Shown: piece after piece, positions 17,001 to 26,348 of the stretch
Position numbering within the stretch: the first letter of the stretch is position 1
Layout: every line of letters begins with the position of its first letter
NCBI RefSeq assembly: GCF_015160855.1
Contig: NZ_CP063373.1
Location: 2,232,001-2,296,000 of the forward strand
DNA length: 64,000 nucleotides
Direction of reading: 5' to 3'
DNA from: Streptomyces ferrugineus
Lineage (GTDB): Bacteria; Actinomycetota; Actinomycetes; Streptomycetales; Streptomycetaceae
Notes under the pieces: model-generated
The model's database searches: none
The model's input: only the letters and a program-made list of their open reading frames with translations
What the model was told of the DNA's origin: nothing
Program-made: the position numbers and the translations under genes

Positions 17001-18745
17001 TGGTGCCTGGCCAGCGGGGCCCGGTGGGCAGCAACGAGACCCGTGTCGCTGTCGCCCGCGCGCTGCTGCGCCTTCCCCGCGACGACGGGCGGCTGCCGCA
17101 ACTACCCGGTTGGCCCACGCAGACGGACGTGGCCAAGCTGCTCGACATGACCCAGGGCGGGGTCAACCCGCACATCCTGGGCCTGCGGGAGAAGTGGCGT
17201 GAGGAACAGGTCCTCCGGGAGCTGCGCGTCGAGGTCCTGGAGATCCTGGAGCAGTCCGGTCGCCTCGCCTCGGCCAGCGAGATCGCCGACGCGTTGATCC
17301 TGCGCCGCGGCACCGACCTGCCCGAGCTGTACCAGCGCCGCGCCCTCGCCCTGGCCGCCGTACGAGCCGTCGTGGAGATGGAGGAACGCGCCGCCACCCC
17401 CGCCTTCCTGCACCGCATGAGCCGCCAGGCCACCGACGACGCCCTGCGCCCCGGGCTGCTCGCCCTGCACGCCCGGGAGGGCGTCGACAGCCCTGACACC
17501 CCCTCGGCACCCGGACTCCTCGACTACGCGATCAGGCTGGGCCGCCGCGCGGACCGGCTCGTCCAGGCCGAGACCCTGCCGACGGCCGCCGCTGTACTGG
17601 CCGACCTGACCCGGGTGGAGCCGCCCGAGGGCACCCTGGACTGGGACGAGCGGCGGACGGTCGACATCGCCGCGGCGGCCTCACAGGACGCGGCGGTCTC
17701 CTCCCGTCTGGAGCTGTACCCGCGCGGGCTCGGCCTGGTGCGGGCACTGCGCCTCACGCAGGCCGGCATCGTCAAGATCATCCCCGGCATGCCGGACGAC
17801 GAGCAGCCGGGCCTGACCGTGGCCGCCGTACACGAGCGGGTCCGCTCCCGCTTCCCCGAGCTGCGGACGGGGGAAGGCGAGGACGGACACGGACTCCCGA
17901 CGGACGCTCCCCTCACCGATGCCCTGCGCGAGGCCGGCTTCCCGCTGGTCCTGCGCACGCACAAGGACGGGCGGCACCAGCGCTACCTCCCGGAGGGCCT
18001 GGAGAACGCCAGCCACTTCCGCTCCGGGCTGGACGGCACGTCCACCGGAACCGTCTCCGCCGCCGCGTGGTCGGAGGACGCCGACCTGGCCGCGAGAGCC
18101 CGCGCGGAGGACCGTCTGCTGGCCGCGGGGCGGGGCGACGGCTATCGGGTGCTGACAGTCCGCAGTGGCCTGGCCGAGCGGGCGGTGCGTCACCTGGCGG
18201 ACGCGCGGTTCGGCGGCGGAGCGGTGGCGGTCTCGGCGACCGCGCTGTTCCTGCGGCACCTTCACGACGAGCAGCAGATCAAGGCGGCCGCGAACCCCAA
18301 GGGGCTGCCGCGCTGGGAGACGCTTCTCAAGGCCGATGCGGCGGAGGCCGGATCCACGGCGGCCGTGAACTTCGCCCGTTTCACCCGGAACGCGTGCGAC
18401 CGCATGCGTGAGGAGATCAGCCTGCTGTTGTGCGAAGGCGAGGATCCGCGCCCGCTGCTGCTGACGGACGCTGCTGTCTTCGCCCGCTACGACTACGCCG
18501 GCGGGTTGGACGAACTCGCTCGGCAGGCACGGGAGGGCGAGGCCAAGCGGCCCTTGTGGCTGCTGGTTCCGCAGGCCGATCCTGGCAGGGCGCCGGTCCT
18601 GGGCAGGGCTGTGGGGCCCGACGGCGTACGGGACGTGTACGCCGCCTACCAGGAGCCGCTGGGGGAGTGGATCCCGTTGCCCGAGTCGTGGGTCCGGCAA
18701 CCGCACCGCGCACAGACCGAAAGCATTGAGGAGAACGCCGGATGA
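14039..18745 (+). CDS. pglW: BREX-2 (Pgl) system serine/threonine kinase PglW
   Basis: A 1568-residue protein with the PglW layout. A NERD nuclease-related domain covers about residues 15-130 (ECDLLIVAPGGVWLVELKDW). A first kinase-like domain follows at about 215-490, whose catalytic loop reads HHRALAARSID instead of HRD and whose DFG position reads ADW, so it looks inactive. The second kinase domain starts near 535 (glycine-rich RRLGTGSTSRAFLV) with an intact catalytic loop WHRDIKPDNIA near 681. A helix-hairpin-helix segment near 880-925 (NKPGLGAKTLADIQRRV) precedes a long helical C-terminus. PglW is the kinase component of BREX type 2 phage resistance. ATG 14039 follows GAGGAG. Its stop overlaps pglX (ATGA). 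Confidence 0.92.
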   Translation: MEKDRWTTVTESEYGHEKRGLESIRKQLPGGKPWRAWSNFTFTANSGHPRECDLLIVAPGGVWLVELKDWVGRLSAPYGTWVQTKGNDEEIDHGNPLHLLNRKAAQLSGLLERAAGPKDPKVWIREAVCITNPKLRVELPPHERQNVFTIAELVKELGRPPRDERSKINEGRSANIAKWLKKAGIRPSEAEKWVGAYRLDKEIASGPTWVDYVGHHKELHETVRVRVYLRERGSTDEARESVERAARREAAVLSRFKHPGAAKYKTFEPAGHPAGPALLFEHDMRAMRLDEYIRRHGDGLTIQARLGLLRQLAETIRSAHAGLLHHRALAARSIDVIPGPRKPGEEEAWLRPRLEIADWQVASARSFGSSSGARAAAALAPTALSATHVAEGAGPYLAPELTATRPDPVLLDVYGLGTLAYLLVTGRPPASSQAEVLAMLRDGDGLTPSAVVDGLTDDVDLLVHAATAYNPYHRMSSVDEFLELLADAEESVGIRHAQPAEPAAPAAAAGPAEAQAEPEPQEEPDPLEAEPGDVLGGGRWQVRRRLGTGSTSRAFLVRDLRAEEFRTRPLAVLKVAVTDRSASILDGEAQVMRRMRADSRVINLVVDEPLRMGEKTVLAVEYVGDEKAELADDDGASGKIRAREETLARWLRELGAMGTESLEKYGDQLFGAVDFLQGEGVWHRDIKPDNIAIRKRPNGTRELVLIDFSLASYPARETAVGTRGYMDPFIGGPVNRRAVYDDQAERYALAVTLHQMASGELPRWGDGSVTPEMTDPEEMPHPEIAKDAFDDPVRKGLRRFFCQALHRDAGKRYATLKDMHDAWKKVFLDASQQAVPSSHGKGHGLDEAVDSEAVRDERAAAAQLDTHLSLSGLTAAAESFLYGLGITEVGQLLDRSERDLINKPGLGAKTLADIQRRVREWRRRLRAADLNPLTGEGRKAAKAELDAAKAESGLERKVSDHLGLASGDRSALRRVSLDALATRLVPELVPGQRGPVGSNETRVAVARALLRLPRDDGRLPQLPGWPTQTDVAKLLDMTQGGVNPHILGLREKWREEQVLRELRVEVLEILEQSGRLASASEIADALILRRGTDLPELYQRRALALAAVRAVVEMEERAATPAFLHRMSRQATDDALRPGLLALHAREGVDSPDTPSAPGLLDYAIRLGRRADRLVQAETLPTAAAVLADLTRVEPPEGTLDWDERRTVDIAAAASQDAAVSSRLELYPRGLGLVRALRLTQAGIVKIIPGMPDDEQPGLTVAAVHERVRSRFPELRTGEGEDGHGLPTDAPLTDALREAGFPLVLRTHKDGRHQRYLPEGLENASHFRSGLDGTSTGTVSAAAWSEDADLAARARAEDRLLAAGRGDGYRVLTVRSGLAERAVRHLADARFGGGAVAVSATALFLRHLHDEQQIKAAANPKGLPRWETLLKADAAEAGSTAAVNFARFTRNACDRMREEISLLLCEGEDPRPLLLTDAAVFARYDYAGGLDELARQAREGEAKRPLWLLVPQADPGRAPVLGRAVGPDGVRDVYAAYQEPLGEWIPLPESWVRQPHRAQTESIEENAG

Positions 18746-21700
18746 TCGACCGCAAGGCCCTACTGGACGACCTCAAGCCGCAGGTCGCCGCAGCCAAGAA
18801 GGACCTTGAGCGGCAGGTCGACGAGCGTCCCGAGGTGGGTGAACGGTACGCGATCGAGTACCAGCAGGCCCGTGAGCTCGGCCGTACGGCGGCGACGCGG
18901 AAGGCCTGGCTCGACGAGCAGCTCACGCAGGTGGCGGTCGCGTGGGTGCTGGCCACTGTCTTCGTGCGGTTCTGTGAGGACAACGAGCTGATTGCCGAGC
19001 CGTACCTGACGTCGCCGGACATCGACCGGCGGGAGCTGGCGCAGGCGCGGTACGACGAGTACAAGTCGACGGCGGACGATCCCACTTGGCGTGGCTGGCT
19101 CCTCAAGGCGTTCGACGAGATCGGGGCCGGGCAGGCGGGGCACCTCCTCTTCGATGAGCAGCACAATCCGCTGTACCAGGTGCCGCTGTCGCACGAGGGG
19201 GCGGGCGCGCTGGTCGCCTTCTGGGGGCGGCGTGGGGAAGACGGCACGCTCGTTCACGACTTCACGGATCCGTTGGAGGAGGACGACGAGGACGGGACTC
19301 AGGGGTGGGACACGCGCTTCCTCGGTGACCTGTATCAGGACCTGAGTGAGGACGCCCAGAAGCGGTACGCGCTGCTGCAGACGCCGGAGTTCGTGGAGGA
19401 GTTCATCCTTGAGCGGACGATGACGCCCGCGCTGCGCGAATACGGCTTCAAGGGCCTGAAGATGATCGACCCTACGTGCGGGTCGGGGCACTTCGTCCTG
19501 GGCGCGTTCAAGCGGCTGGTAATGGAGTGGGCCGACAAAGCCCCGACGGTGGACGTTCACGAGCGGGTGCGGGCGGCGCTCGATTCGGTGCACGGTGTGG
19601 ACATCAACCCGTTCGCGGTGGCTATCGCACGGTTCCGTCTGCTGGTTGCGGCCATGGCTGCCGCGAATGTGCGAACGATGAGCAAGGCAGCGCGGTACGA
19701 GTGGCCGGTCCATCTGGCGGTGGGTGATTCGCTCATCAAGTCCCGTCAGCTGGAGCTCACGCTGGACGGGGAAGCGGCGGAGGATCCGCTGGCCTCGTTC
19801 GCGTATCGCACGGAGGACTGGCTGGAACACCCGGACATTCTGAACCCGGGGCGGTATCACGTTGTTGTGGGTAATCCGCCGTACATCACTGTGAAGGACA
19901 AGGAGCTCAACCAGCGGTATCGGGAGATGTACAAGAGCTGTGCTGGAAAGTACGCCCTGACCGTCCCGTTCGCGGAGCGCTTCTTCGAGCTCGCGAAGCA
20001 CGGGGACCCGGATACAGGGCTCGGCTACGGGATGGTTGGCCAGATCACCTCGAACTCCTTTATTAAGCGTGAGTTCGGGGTGAAGCTGATCGAAGAGTAC
20101 TTCGCCGAGCAGGTTGAGCTCACTGAGGTGATCGATACCTCTGGTGCCTACATCCCAGGCCACGGAACTCCCACCGTGATCCTCGTCGGACGGCGACGCA
20201 GCGGTCGGTATCGGACTCAGACAGTGCGTACGGTGCGTTCGGTGCAGGGAGAGCCGGGGGCGCCCGATGATCCGGCCTTGGGGCATGTGTGGTCCGCGAT
20301 CAATGGCCAAATCGACGACCCGGGCAGCATTAGCAAGTGGGTATCCGTCGATGACCTTGATCGGAAGCAGCACTTCGCGCAACATCCATGGGTGCTGGCG
20401 TCGGGTGGCCAAGAAATGTTGGAGCGACTTAACTCCAGAAGCCCGGGTGCCTTGACTAAAAGTGTCGGGCGACTCGGAGTGTTCGGTATGACCAACGCTG
20501 ACGACGTCATGCTGAGTGACGCTTCCGCGTGGGTTCGCCGCTGTGGCAATGAACAACTCGCGCGCACGCTCGTGCTTGGCGACGAGCTGCGCGATTGGCT
20601 CCACTCGGAGCGAACCTACACCTTTTTCCCATACGAAGAGACCGCGGAGAGGTTCAAACTGCTGGCCCTGCCCGAGGACTCCGGCGCGTACAAGTGGATG
20701 TGGCCCAGCCGCACGGTGCTGGGCCACCGCGCGACCTTCTCCAAGGGGACATATTTCTCCGATGGGAGGCCGTGGTACGAATGGCATCAGGTGACTCCGC
20801 GCCCAGGGTGTCATCCGTGGACTATTGCCTTTTCAGAAGTGGCGACGCATAACCACTTTGTGCTTGATCGGATCGGGAAAGCGTTCAAGCAGACTGCGCC
20901 GGTGATCAAGCTGCGGGAGGAAGCTTCGGAGGAAGAGCACCTGCGGCTGCTCGGTGTGCTCAATAGCTCAGCGGCTGGGTTCTGGCTTAGGATGGTGTGC
21001 CATAACAAGGGCAGCGGGGCGGATTCCCAACGAGCACGACAGTCGACCATTCCTTTCGAGGACTTCTACCAGTTCAACACCACGAACGTCGCTGACTTCC
21101 CCCTGCCTCCTGCCTACCCCACCACTCTTGCCATCGAACTTGACACCCTCGCCCAAAAGATGGCTGCTACTACCCCAACCGCAGTAGCCTCCAAATCTCC
21201 CCCAACCGCTCCCGCCCTTCGCGAAGCCCACACCCAGTACGCCCACCTCCGCGCCCGCATGATCGCCCTCCAAGAAGAACTCGACTGGCAGGTCTACGCC
21301 CTCTACGGCCTCCTCGACGACGACCTCCGCCCCGCCCCCCGCAACGGCGACGACTTCGCCGACGTCCCCGAACTCGCCCTCGGCCAGCGCGCCTTCGAGA
21401 TCGTGCTGGCGCGCAAGGTCGAGGCAGGTGAGGCGTCCGACGAGTGGTTCCGGCGTCACGGTTCCATGCCTATCACCGAGATCCCGGCCGAGTGGCCCGC
21501 CCCCTACCGGGAGATCGTCCAGAAGCGCATCGACGCGATCGAGTCGAACCGCCAGATCGGCATGGTGGAGCGACCCGAGTACAAGCGGCGCTGGGCCACT
21601 GAGGGGTGGGACGCGCTCCAGGAGAAGGCCCTGCGCTCATGGCTGCTCAACCACATGGAGGACCAGGCCCTCTGGTTCGACGCGGAGGGCGGCCCGCTGA

Positions 21701-22437
21701 TCCGCACCCTCAACCAGCTGGTCCACGACCTCGAACAGGACGAGGACTTCGTCGCGGTCGCCGAACTCTTCGCACCGGGACAGGAGTTCCCGAAGACCGT
21801 CGCCGCCCTCCTCTCCACCGAGCATGTACCGGCCGTCGCTGCCCTCCGCTACAAGCCCTCCGGTCTGGACAAGCGCACCGACTGGGAGCGGACGTGGGAG
21901 GAGCAACGCAAGGAGGACGCCGAGCAGGACTTCCTCGCCAAGAAGAAGATCCGCGACGCGATCCCGGTCCCGCGGCCCTACACCAGCGCCGACTTCCTCC
22001 GTAGCTCCTACTGGAGCCTGCGCGGCAAGCTCGACGTACCGAAGGAGCGCTTCATCTCCTACGGCACGGAGAACGTCCAGTCCCCGCCCCTCTACGGCTG
22101 GGCCGGCTGGGACCACCTCCAGCAGGCCGAGGCGCTGATCGGCCACCTCCACGCCCATGGACACGAGCTGTCCGACGAGGAGTGGCCGCCACTGCTCGCC
22201 GCCCTCCTCGAACTGCAACTGTGGTTGGACCAGTGGCACGGCGAGATCGACCCGACGTACGGCACCTCGCCCGCCGCCGACGCCCTTGCACAGCGCCGCT
22301 CCCTCCAGGGTGACCGTCACCTCACCGACGAGGACCTGAAGGCCTGGCGTCCGTCCCCCGCTCGTCGCGGACGTGGGGCGAGCACGATGACAACCAAGAG
22401 CACCAAGAGCACGACGAAGACGACGAAGGAGTCCTGA
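18742..22437 (+). CDS. pglX: BREX-2 adenine-specific DNA methyltransferase PglX
   Basis: A 1231-residue type IIG-like N6-adenine methyltransferase. The AdoMet-binding motif I is DPTCGSGHFVLGAF near residue 242 and the catalytic motif IV is VVGNPPYIT near residue 374. In BREX it marks host DNA at a non-palindromic site so that unmodified phage DNA is blocked. Residues after about 374 to 790 form the specificity region and use noticeably more AT-ending codons than the two ends, suggesting exchange of this segment. No long homopolymeric G tract is visible, so phase variation by tract slippage, known for S. coelicolor pgl, is not evident here. A lysine/threonine-rich tail ends the protein. Confidence 0.94.
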   Translation: MIDRKALLDDLKPQVAAAKKDLERQVDERPEVGERYAIEYQQARELGRTAATRKAWLDEQLTQVAVAWVLATVFVRFCEDNELIAEPYLTSPDIDRRELAQARYDEYKSTADDPTWRGWLLKAFDEIGAGQAGHLLFDEQHNPLYQVPLSHEGAGALVAFWGRRGEDGTLVHDFTDPLEEDDEDGTQGWDTRFLGDLYQDLSEDAQKRYALLQTPEFVEEFILERTMTPALREYGFKGLKMIDPTCGSGHFVLGAFKRLVMEWADKAPTVDVHERVRAALDSVHGVDINPFAVAIARFRLLVAAMAAANVRTMSKAARYEWPVHLAVGDSLIKSRQLELTLDGEAAEDPLASFAYRTEDWLEHPDILNPGRYHVVVGNPPYITVKDKELNQRYREMYKSCAGKYALTVPFAERFFELAKHGDPDTGLGYGMVGQITSNSFIKREFGVKLIEEYFAEQVELTEVIDTSGAYIPGHGTPTVILVGRRRSGRYRTQTVRTVRSVQGEPGAPDDPALGHVWSAINGQIDDPGSISKWVSVDDLDRKQHFAQHPWVLASGGQEMLERLNSRSPGALTKSVGRLGVFGMTNADDVMLSDASAWVRRCGNEQLARTLVLGDELRDWLHSERTYTFFPYEETAERFKLLALPEDSGAYKWMWPSRTVLGHRATFSKGTYFSDGRPWYEWHQVTPRPGCHPWTIAFSEVATHNHFVLDRIGKAFKQTAPVIKLREEASEEEHLRLLGVLNSSAAGFWLRMVCHNKGSGADSQRARQSTIPFEDFYQFNTTNVADFPLPPAYPTTLAIELDTLAQKMAATTPTAVASKSPPTAPALREAHTQYAHLRARMIALQEELDWQVYALYGLLDDDLRPAPRNGDDFADVPELALGQRAFEIVLARKVEAGEASDEWFRRHGSMPITEIPAEWPAPYREIVQKRIDAIESNRQIGMVERPEYKRRWATEGWDALQEKALRSWLLNHMEDQALWFDAEGGPLIRTLNQLVHDLEQDEDFVAVAELFAPGQEFPKTVAALLSTEHVPAVAALRYKPSGLDKRTDWERTWEEQRKEDAEQDFLAKKKIRDAIPVPRPYTSADFLRSSYWSLRGKLDVPKERFISYGTENVQSPPLYGWAGWDHLQQAEALIGHLHAHGHELSDEEWPPLLAALLELQLWLDQWHGEIDPTYGTSPAADALAQRRSLQGDRHLTDEDLKAWRPSPARRGRGASTMTTKSTKSTTKTTKES

Positions 22438-22442
22438 CACCG

Positions 22443-25400
22443 ATGGCCGCCCCTGCGCCACAGAGCACGGCACCGCTGCTCAAGGACCTGATGGACCTGC
22501 CGGTGTCCGTCTCCACGTCTTCCTACGTGCTCAAGCTGTCGGAGGCGGTCACCGAGGAGGGGGCCCGCAAGGCCCTGGACGATTACGTCGTCACCGGGGA
22601 GCTGCTGCGGAACTTCCGCGACGCCCTCAACATGATCTCGACCGCGCTGGAGACGCAGAGCTCCAAGGCGGCGTATCTCCACGGCTCGTTCGGTGCCGGT
22701 AAGTCGCACTTCATGGCCGTACTGCATGCGCTGCTGTCCAACAGCCAAGCGGCCCGGGCCCGGCAGGAGTTCGACCCGCTGTACCAGGAGTTCGACTGGC
22801 TACTTTCGGGCGGCAGGAACTTCCTGCTTGTCCCGTACCACATGCTGAACGCCGAGAGCCTGGAGCACCGGGTGCTCGGTGGCTACGTCGAGTGGGTGGC
22901 CAAGGTCCGGCCCGGATCCTCCACCCCCCGCGTCTACCGCACCGACGCTCTGTTCGACCAACTGCGCGATCTGAAGCGGGACTTTGGGGACGAGCAGTTC
23001 CTCGCCCAGCTCAACGCGGGCGCCTCGGAGGAGGTCGACGAGTGGGGCAACCCCGCCGCCTTCTGGACCTCCGAGCGGCTCGAAACCGCGCTGAACGCTG
23101 CCGAGATCCACGACAAGAACGTGCGGCTCGACGTGCAGAACCCCACTACCCCGGCGGAGCTACGCGCGCGCCTCACCGAGGACGCGTTGAAGACCGTGGC
23201 CCGCGGGTACGCCAGGATCGCGGCGCAGGCGGACGGGTTCATCCCGCTCGACGAGGGCCTGTCCGTGATCGCCGAGCACGCCAAGTCCCTTGGCTATGAC
23301 GGGCTGGTGCTGTTCCTCGACGAGCTGATGCTGTGGCTCACGATGATGATGCAGGAGGAGAAGCAGGTCCTGCGCGAGTCCGCGAAGTTCACCAACTTCG
23401 TGGAGGGCGGCGACAGCCGGCGCGCCATCCCGGTCATCTCCTTCATCGCCCGCCAGCGCGACCTGCGGGAGATCACCGGTGAGGAGATGCACGGCACCGG
23501 TGAGGCGGCCATGCAGCAGAACCTCAACTACGCTTCCGGCCGCTTCGACTCCATCAAGCTGGAGGATCGCAACCTGCCGGAGATCGCCCACGAGAGGCTG
23601 CTCAGGCCGCGCTCGGACGACGCTCGGCAGGAGATCCAGGCGGGGCTCGACCGGCTGCTGGCCGCCAACCCCGGCGCGGTGCGCGACACCTGGCTCGGAG
23701 ACGACAAGGCCCTGGTGGGTGCGGGCGAGGAGCCGCTGCGCAAGGCGTACCCGTTCACGCCCGCGTTCATGGACGCGCTGGTCAAGATCTCCTCGGCGCT
23801 GCAGCGCAACCGTACCGGTATGAAACTGATGGGCGAGATCCTCGCCGACCAGCGCAACCGGCTGCGCCTGGGCGACCTGGTGTGCCTTGGTGACCTCTAC
23901 CCCTATCTGGGCAAGGGCGGCAACAAGCCCTTCCAGGACGCGACCCGGGTGGTGTTCGACTCGGCCGAGCGGCTCTACAACACCAAACTTCGGCCGTACC
24001 TGATGACCACCCATGACGTCAGCGAGGAGGAGATCGACGCCTACGCGAGCGACCCCGACTCCGTGCCTGTCGAAAGGCGGCCGTCGCTGGAGGTGTTCAT
24101 CGGTGACGACCGGATCATGCGCACCCTCCTGCTGTCCGCGCTGGCTCCCGGGGCGGTGTCGTTGCAGAACCTCACCGTGGAGCGGCTCCTCGCCCTGAAC
24201 CACGGCTCGATCAAGAGCCGGTTCAAGGGAGGCGCGGTCCAGGCCCTGGACGGCAAGCTCCAGCAGTGGGCGGGCAAGTTCGCCGAGATCAAGGTCAGCG
24301 GTTCCGGAGCCCAGGCCTCCGTACTGCTCGAACTGACCGACATCGACCTCGACTCGATCCTCGCCAACGCCAACACCTACACCCAGACCCGCTTCCAGCG
24401 TGACCTCGCCGAAAAGATCCTCCGCCGCCTGCTCGGCACCACGCAGCGCACGGGCTACGACGAGCTCGCCCTCGTATGGAAGGGATCGCCTCGGACGCTC
24501 GAAGTGAACTTCGCGAACGTCCGCGACAAGGACCGGGTCGGCGACCAGCAGCTCAAGCCCGCCACCGACGGGCTGTGGCGGATCGTCGTCGACTACCCGT
24601 TCGACGACGGCAACTACACGCCGCGCGAGGACGCCATGCGCATCCAGGGCCTGCGGGCGCAAGCCGGCCCCGACGGTCCCGCCCTCACCCTCGCCTGGCT
24701 GCCCACCCACCTGTCCCAGCAGGCGCGGGACAGCTTCCGGAGGCTCACCGTCATCGACAGCGTCCTCTCCGACGAGGACCGCTTCCACGGAACCTTCGCC
24801 AAGCACCTCAGCCAGGACAAGCGGGTACGCGCCTGGCAGCTGCTCGAAGCCCAGCGCGACACTCTGACGCGGGAGGCGGAGAAGGCGTTCAAGCAGGCGT
24901 ACGGACTGGCCGACAAGAAGGAGACCGAGGTCCAGCTGGGCTTCGAGGACCACCTCGACCCCGTGCATCCGGTGCCCGGCCTGTCCCTTCCGATCGGCGC
25001 CTCCTTCGAGAAGGCCGTCCGGCTCATCGCCGCCCGCCTCCTGGAATGCCAGTTCCCGGCCCACCCGCAGCTCGACCCGGAGAACACCGGCAGGGCGATC
25101 ACCACGTCCGATGCGAAGAAGGCGTACGAACTGGTGCGCCGGGCCGCGCTCGCCCGCGACCGGCGGGTCGAGGTGCCCTCCGGTGAGCGCAAACTGATGA
25201 CGCGGCTTGCGCAGCCCCTGCTGCTGGGCACCATGGGTGAGGCGTACTTCGAACTGTCCTCGCACTGGACGGACTTTTTCGACGACCAGGTCCGCGCCGA
25301 CGGACTGCCCACGGGCGACGACCTGACGTACGTACGCCTGACGGACTGGCTCGACCGGCCCGAGCCGCGCGGTCTGCACGAGACGGCCCGGCAGTTCGTG

Positions 25401-26348
25401 ATCGCCGGGTTCGCCGAGATCGCCGACCGGGTGTGGGTGCGGGGCGGTGCCGTCCAGGACGTGTCGCTCGCCTTCGCCGCCCGTCCCGGCGATGCCCTGC
25501 GCACCCAGCCCCGGCCTTCGGAGGCCGACTGGGAGGAGGCACTCGACCGCTACGAGTCCCTCTTTGGGGAGAAGCCCAAGGCCCGGCTCTACCGCGGGCA
25601 GATCATCAACCAGTTCGCCACAGCGGTGCGCGACCAGGCCCGCGCGTGCGACGAGGCCGCCGGTGAGCTGGTGCGCCGTCTGGAGGATGCTCAGGGGAAG
25701 CTGGGCCTCGACGAGTCGGACCCGGCCGGGCGGCTGGCTGTCGCCCGCCGGTCCCTGGCTCTCGTCAAGCAGCTCATCGACACCGCCGAGGCCGGCTCGG
25801 CCGCAGCCCGCCGCACGGTCGAGACCCTCGCCGGCTTCGACCTGCGGGGCGTCTCCCCTCTGCGCTACGGCACCTCGCTCGCGCAGGCCCGCAAGGTCGC
25901 CTCCGCGCTCGCCGAGGCCATCGCCGACTGGGACACTCTGGAGCTCGCCGAGGGCCTCGGCCCGGAAGGGCACTCCGTCCTGGAGCGGTTGAAGGCCGCA
26001 GCCCGCAGCGACCAGCAGACCGCCGACCTCGCGGGGGCCCTGGAGAGGGCCCGGCGCGACGTGATCGCCCTGCTGAAGGCCCGCCAGACGCCGCCGACCC
26101 CGCCTGAGCCGCAGCAGCCCACCGGTCCCTCCGGCCCCGACGACATCTCCCTGAAGGGGGACGACGCCGAGCCGTCCGTGCCGTCCACCCACACGGCCAC
26201 CCCGGCTTCCGGCGGAGTGCGGCGGGCAGGCGGCGGGCGTACCAAGGCCCGGGCCGCTGCGGCCGAGTTCGCCGCCGAGATCCAGGCGCTCGCCGAGGCA
26301 CAGCCCGACGCCGAGATCGACATCACCTGGCGGGTGGTGGGCGAGTGA
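22443..26348 (+). CDS. pglY: BREX-2 ATPase PglY (BrxC/PglY family)
   Basis: A 1301-residue P-loop ATPase. Walker A is GSFGAGKSHF near residue 80 and a Walker B-like LVLFLDELMLWL lies near 287, followed by a conserved ISFIARQRDLREI block. The long C-terminal half is helical and ends in a proline/glutamine-rich linker before a final helix. PglY/BrxC proteins are the large ATPases essential in all BREX types and are thought to act on DNA with PglX and PglZ. It starts 5 bp after the pglX stop, and its own stop overlaps the GTG start of pglZ (GTGA), so the operon is tightly coupled. Confidence 0.93.
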   Translation: MAAPAPQSTAPLLKDLMDLPVSVSTSSYVLKLSEAVTEEGARKALDDYVVTGELLRNFRDALNMISTALETQSSKAAYLHGSFGAGKSHFMAVLHALLSNSQAARARQEFDPLYQEFDWLLSGGRNFLLVPYHMLNAESLEHRVLGGYVEWVAKVRPGSSTPRVYRTDALFDQLRDLKRDFGDEQFLAQLNAGASEEVDEWGNPAAFWTSERLETALNAAEIHDKNVRLDVQNPTTPAELRARLTEDALKTVARGYARIAAQADGFIPLDEGLSVIAEHAKSLGYDGLVLFLDELMLWLTMMMQEEKQVLRESAKFTNFVEGGDSRRAIPVISFIARQRDLREITGEEMHGTGEAAMQQNLNYASGRFDSIKLEDRNLPEIAHERLLRPRSDDARQEIQAGLDRLLAANPGAVRDTWLGDDKALVGAGEEPLRKAYPFTPAFMDALVKISSALQRNRTGMKLMGEILADQRNRLRLGDLVCLGDLYPYLGKGGNKPFQDATRVVFDSAERLYNTKLRPYLMTTHDVSEEEIDAYASDPDSVPVERRPSLEVFIGDDRIMRTLLLSALAPGAVSLQNLTVERLLALNHGSIKSRFKGGAVQALDGKLQQWAGKFAEIKVSGSGAQASVLLELTDIDLDSILANANTYTQTRFQRDLAEKILRRLLGTTQRTGYDELALVWKGSPRTLEVNFANVRDKDRVGDQQLKPATDGLWRIVVDYPFDDGNYTPREDAMRIQGLRAQAGPDGPALTLAWLPTHLSQQARDSFRRLTVIDSVLSDEDRFHGTFAKHLSQDKRVRAWQLLEAQRDTLTREAEKAFKQAYGLADKKETEVQLGFEDHLDPVHPVPGLSLPIGASFEKAVRLIAARLLECQFPAHPQLDPENTGRAITTSDAKKAYELVRRAALARDRRVEVPSGERKLMTRLAQPLLLGTMGEAYFELSSHWTDFFDDQVRADGLPTGDDLTYVRLTDWLDRPEPRGLHETARQFVIAGFAEIADRVWVRGGAVQDVSLAFAARPGDALRTQPRPSEADWEEALDRYESLFGEKPKARLYRGQIINQFATAVRDQARACDEAAGELVRRLEDAQGKLGLDESDPAGRLAVARRSLALVKQLIDTAEAGSAAARRTVETLAGFDLRGVSPLRYGTSLAQARKVASALAEAIADWDTLELAEGLGPEGHSVLERLKAAARSDQQTADLAGALERARRDVIALLKARQTPPTPPEPQQPTGPSGPDDISLKGDDAEPSVPSTHTATPASGGVRRAGGGRTKARAAAAEFAAEIQALAEAQPDAEIDITWRVVGE

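Noticed and set aside
18742..22437. Phase-variable homopolymer tract in pglX
   Set aside because: The longest C/G runs I can see (such as CCCCCC near 21335) are short; nothing like a long G tract is present.
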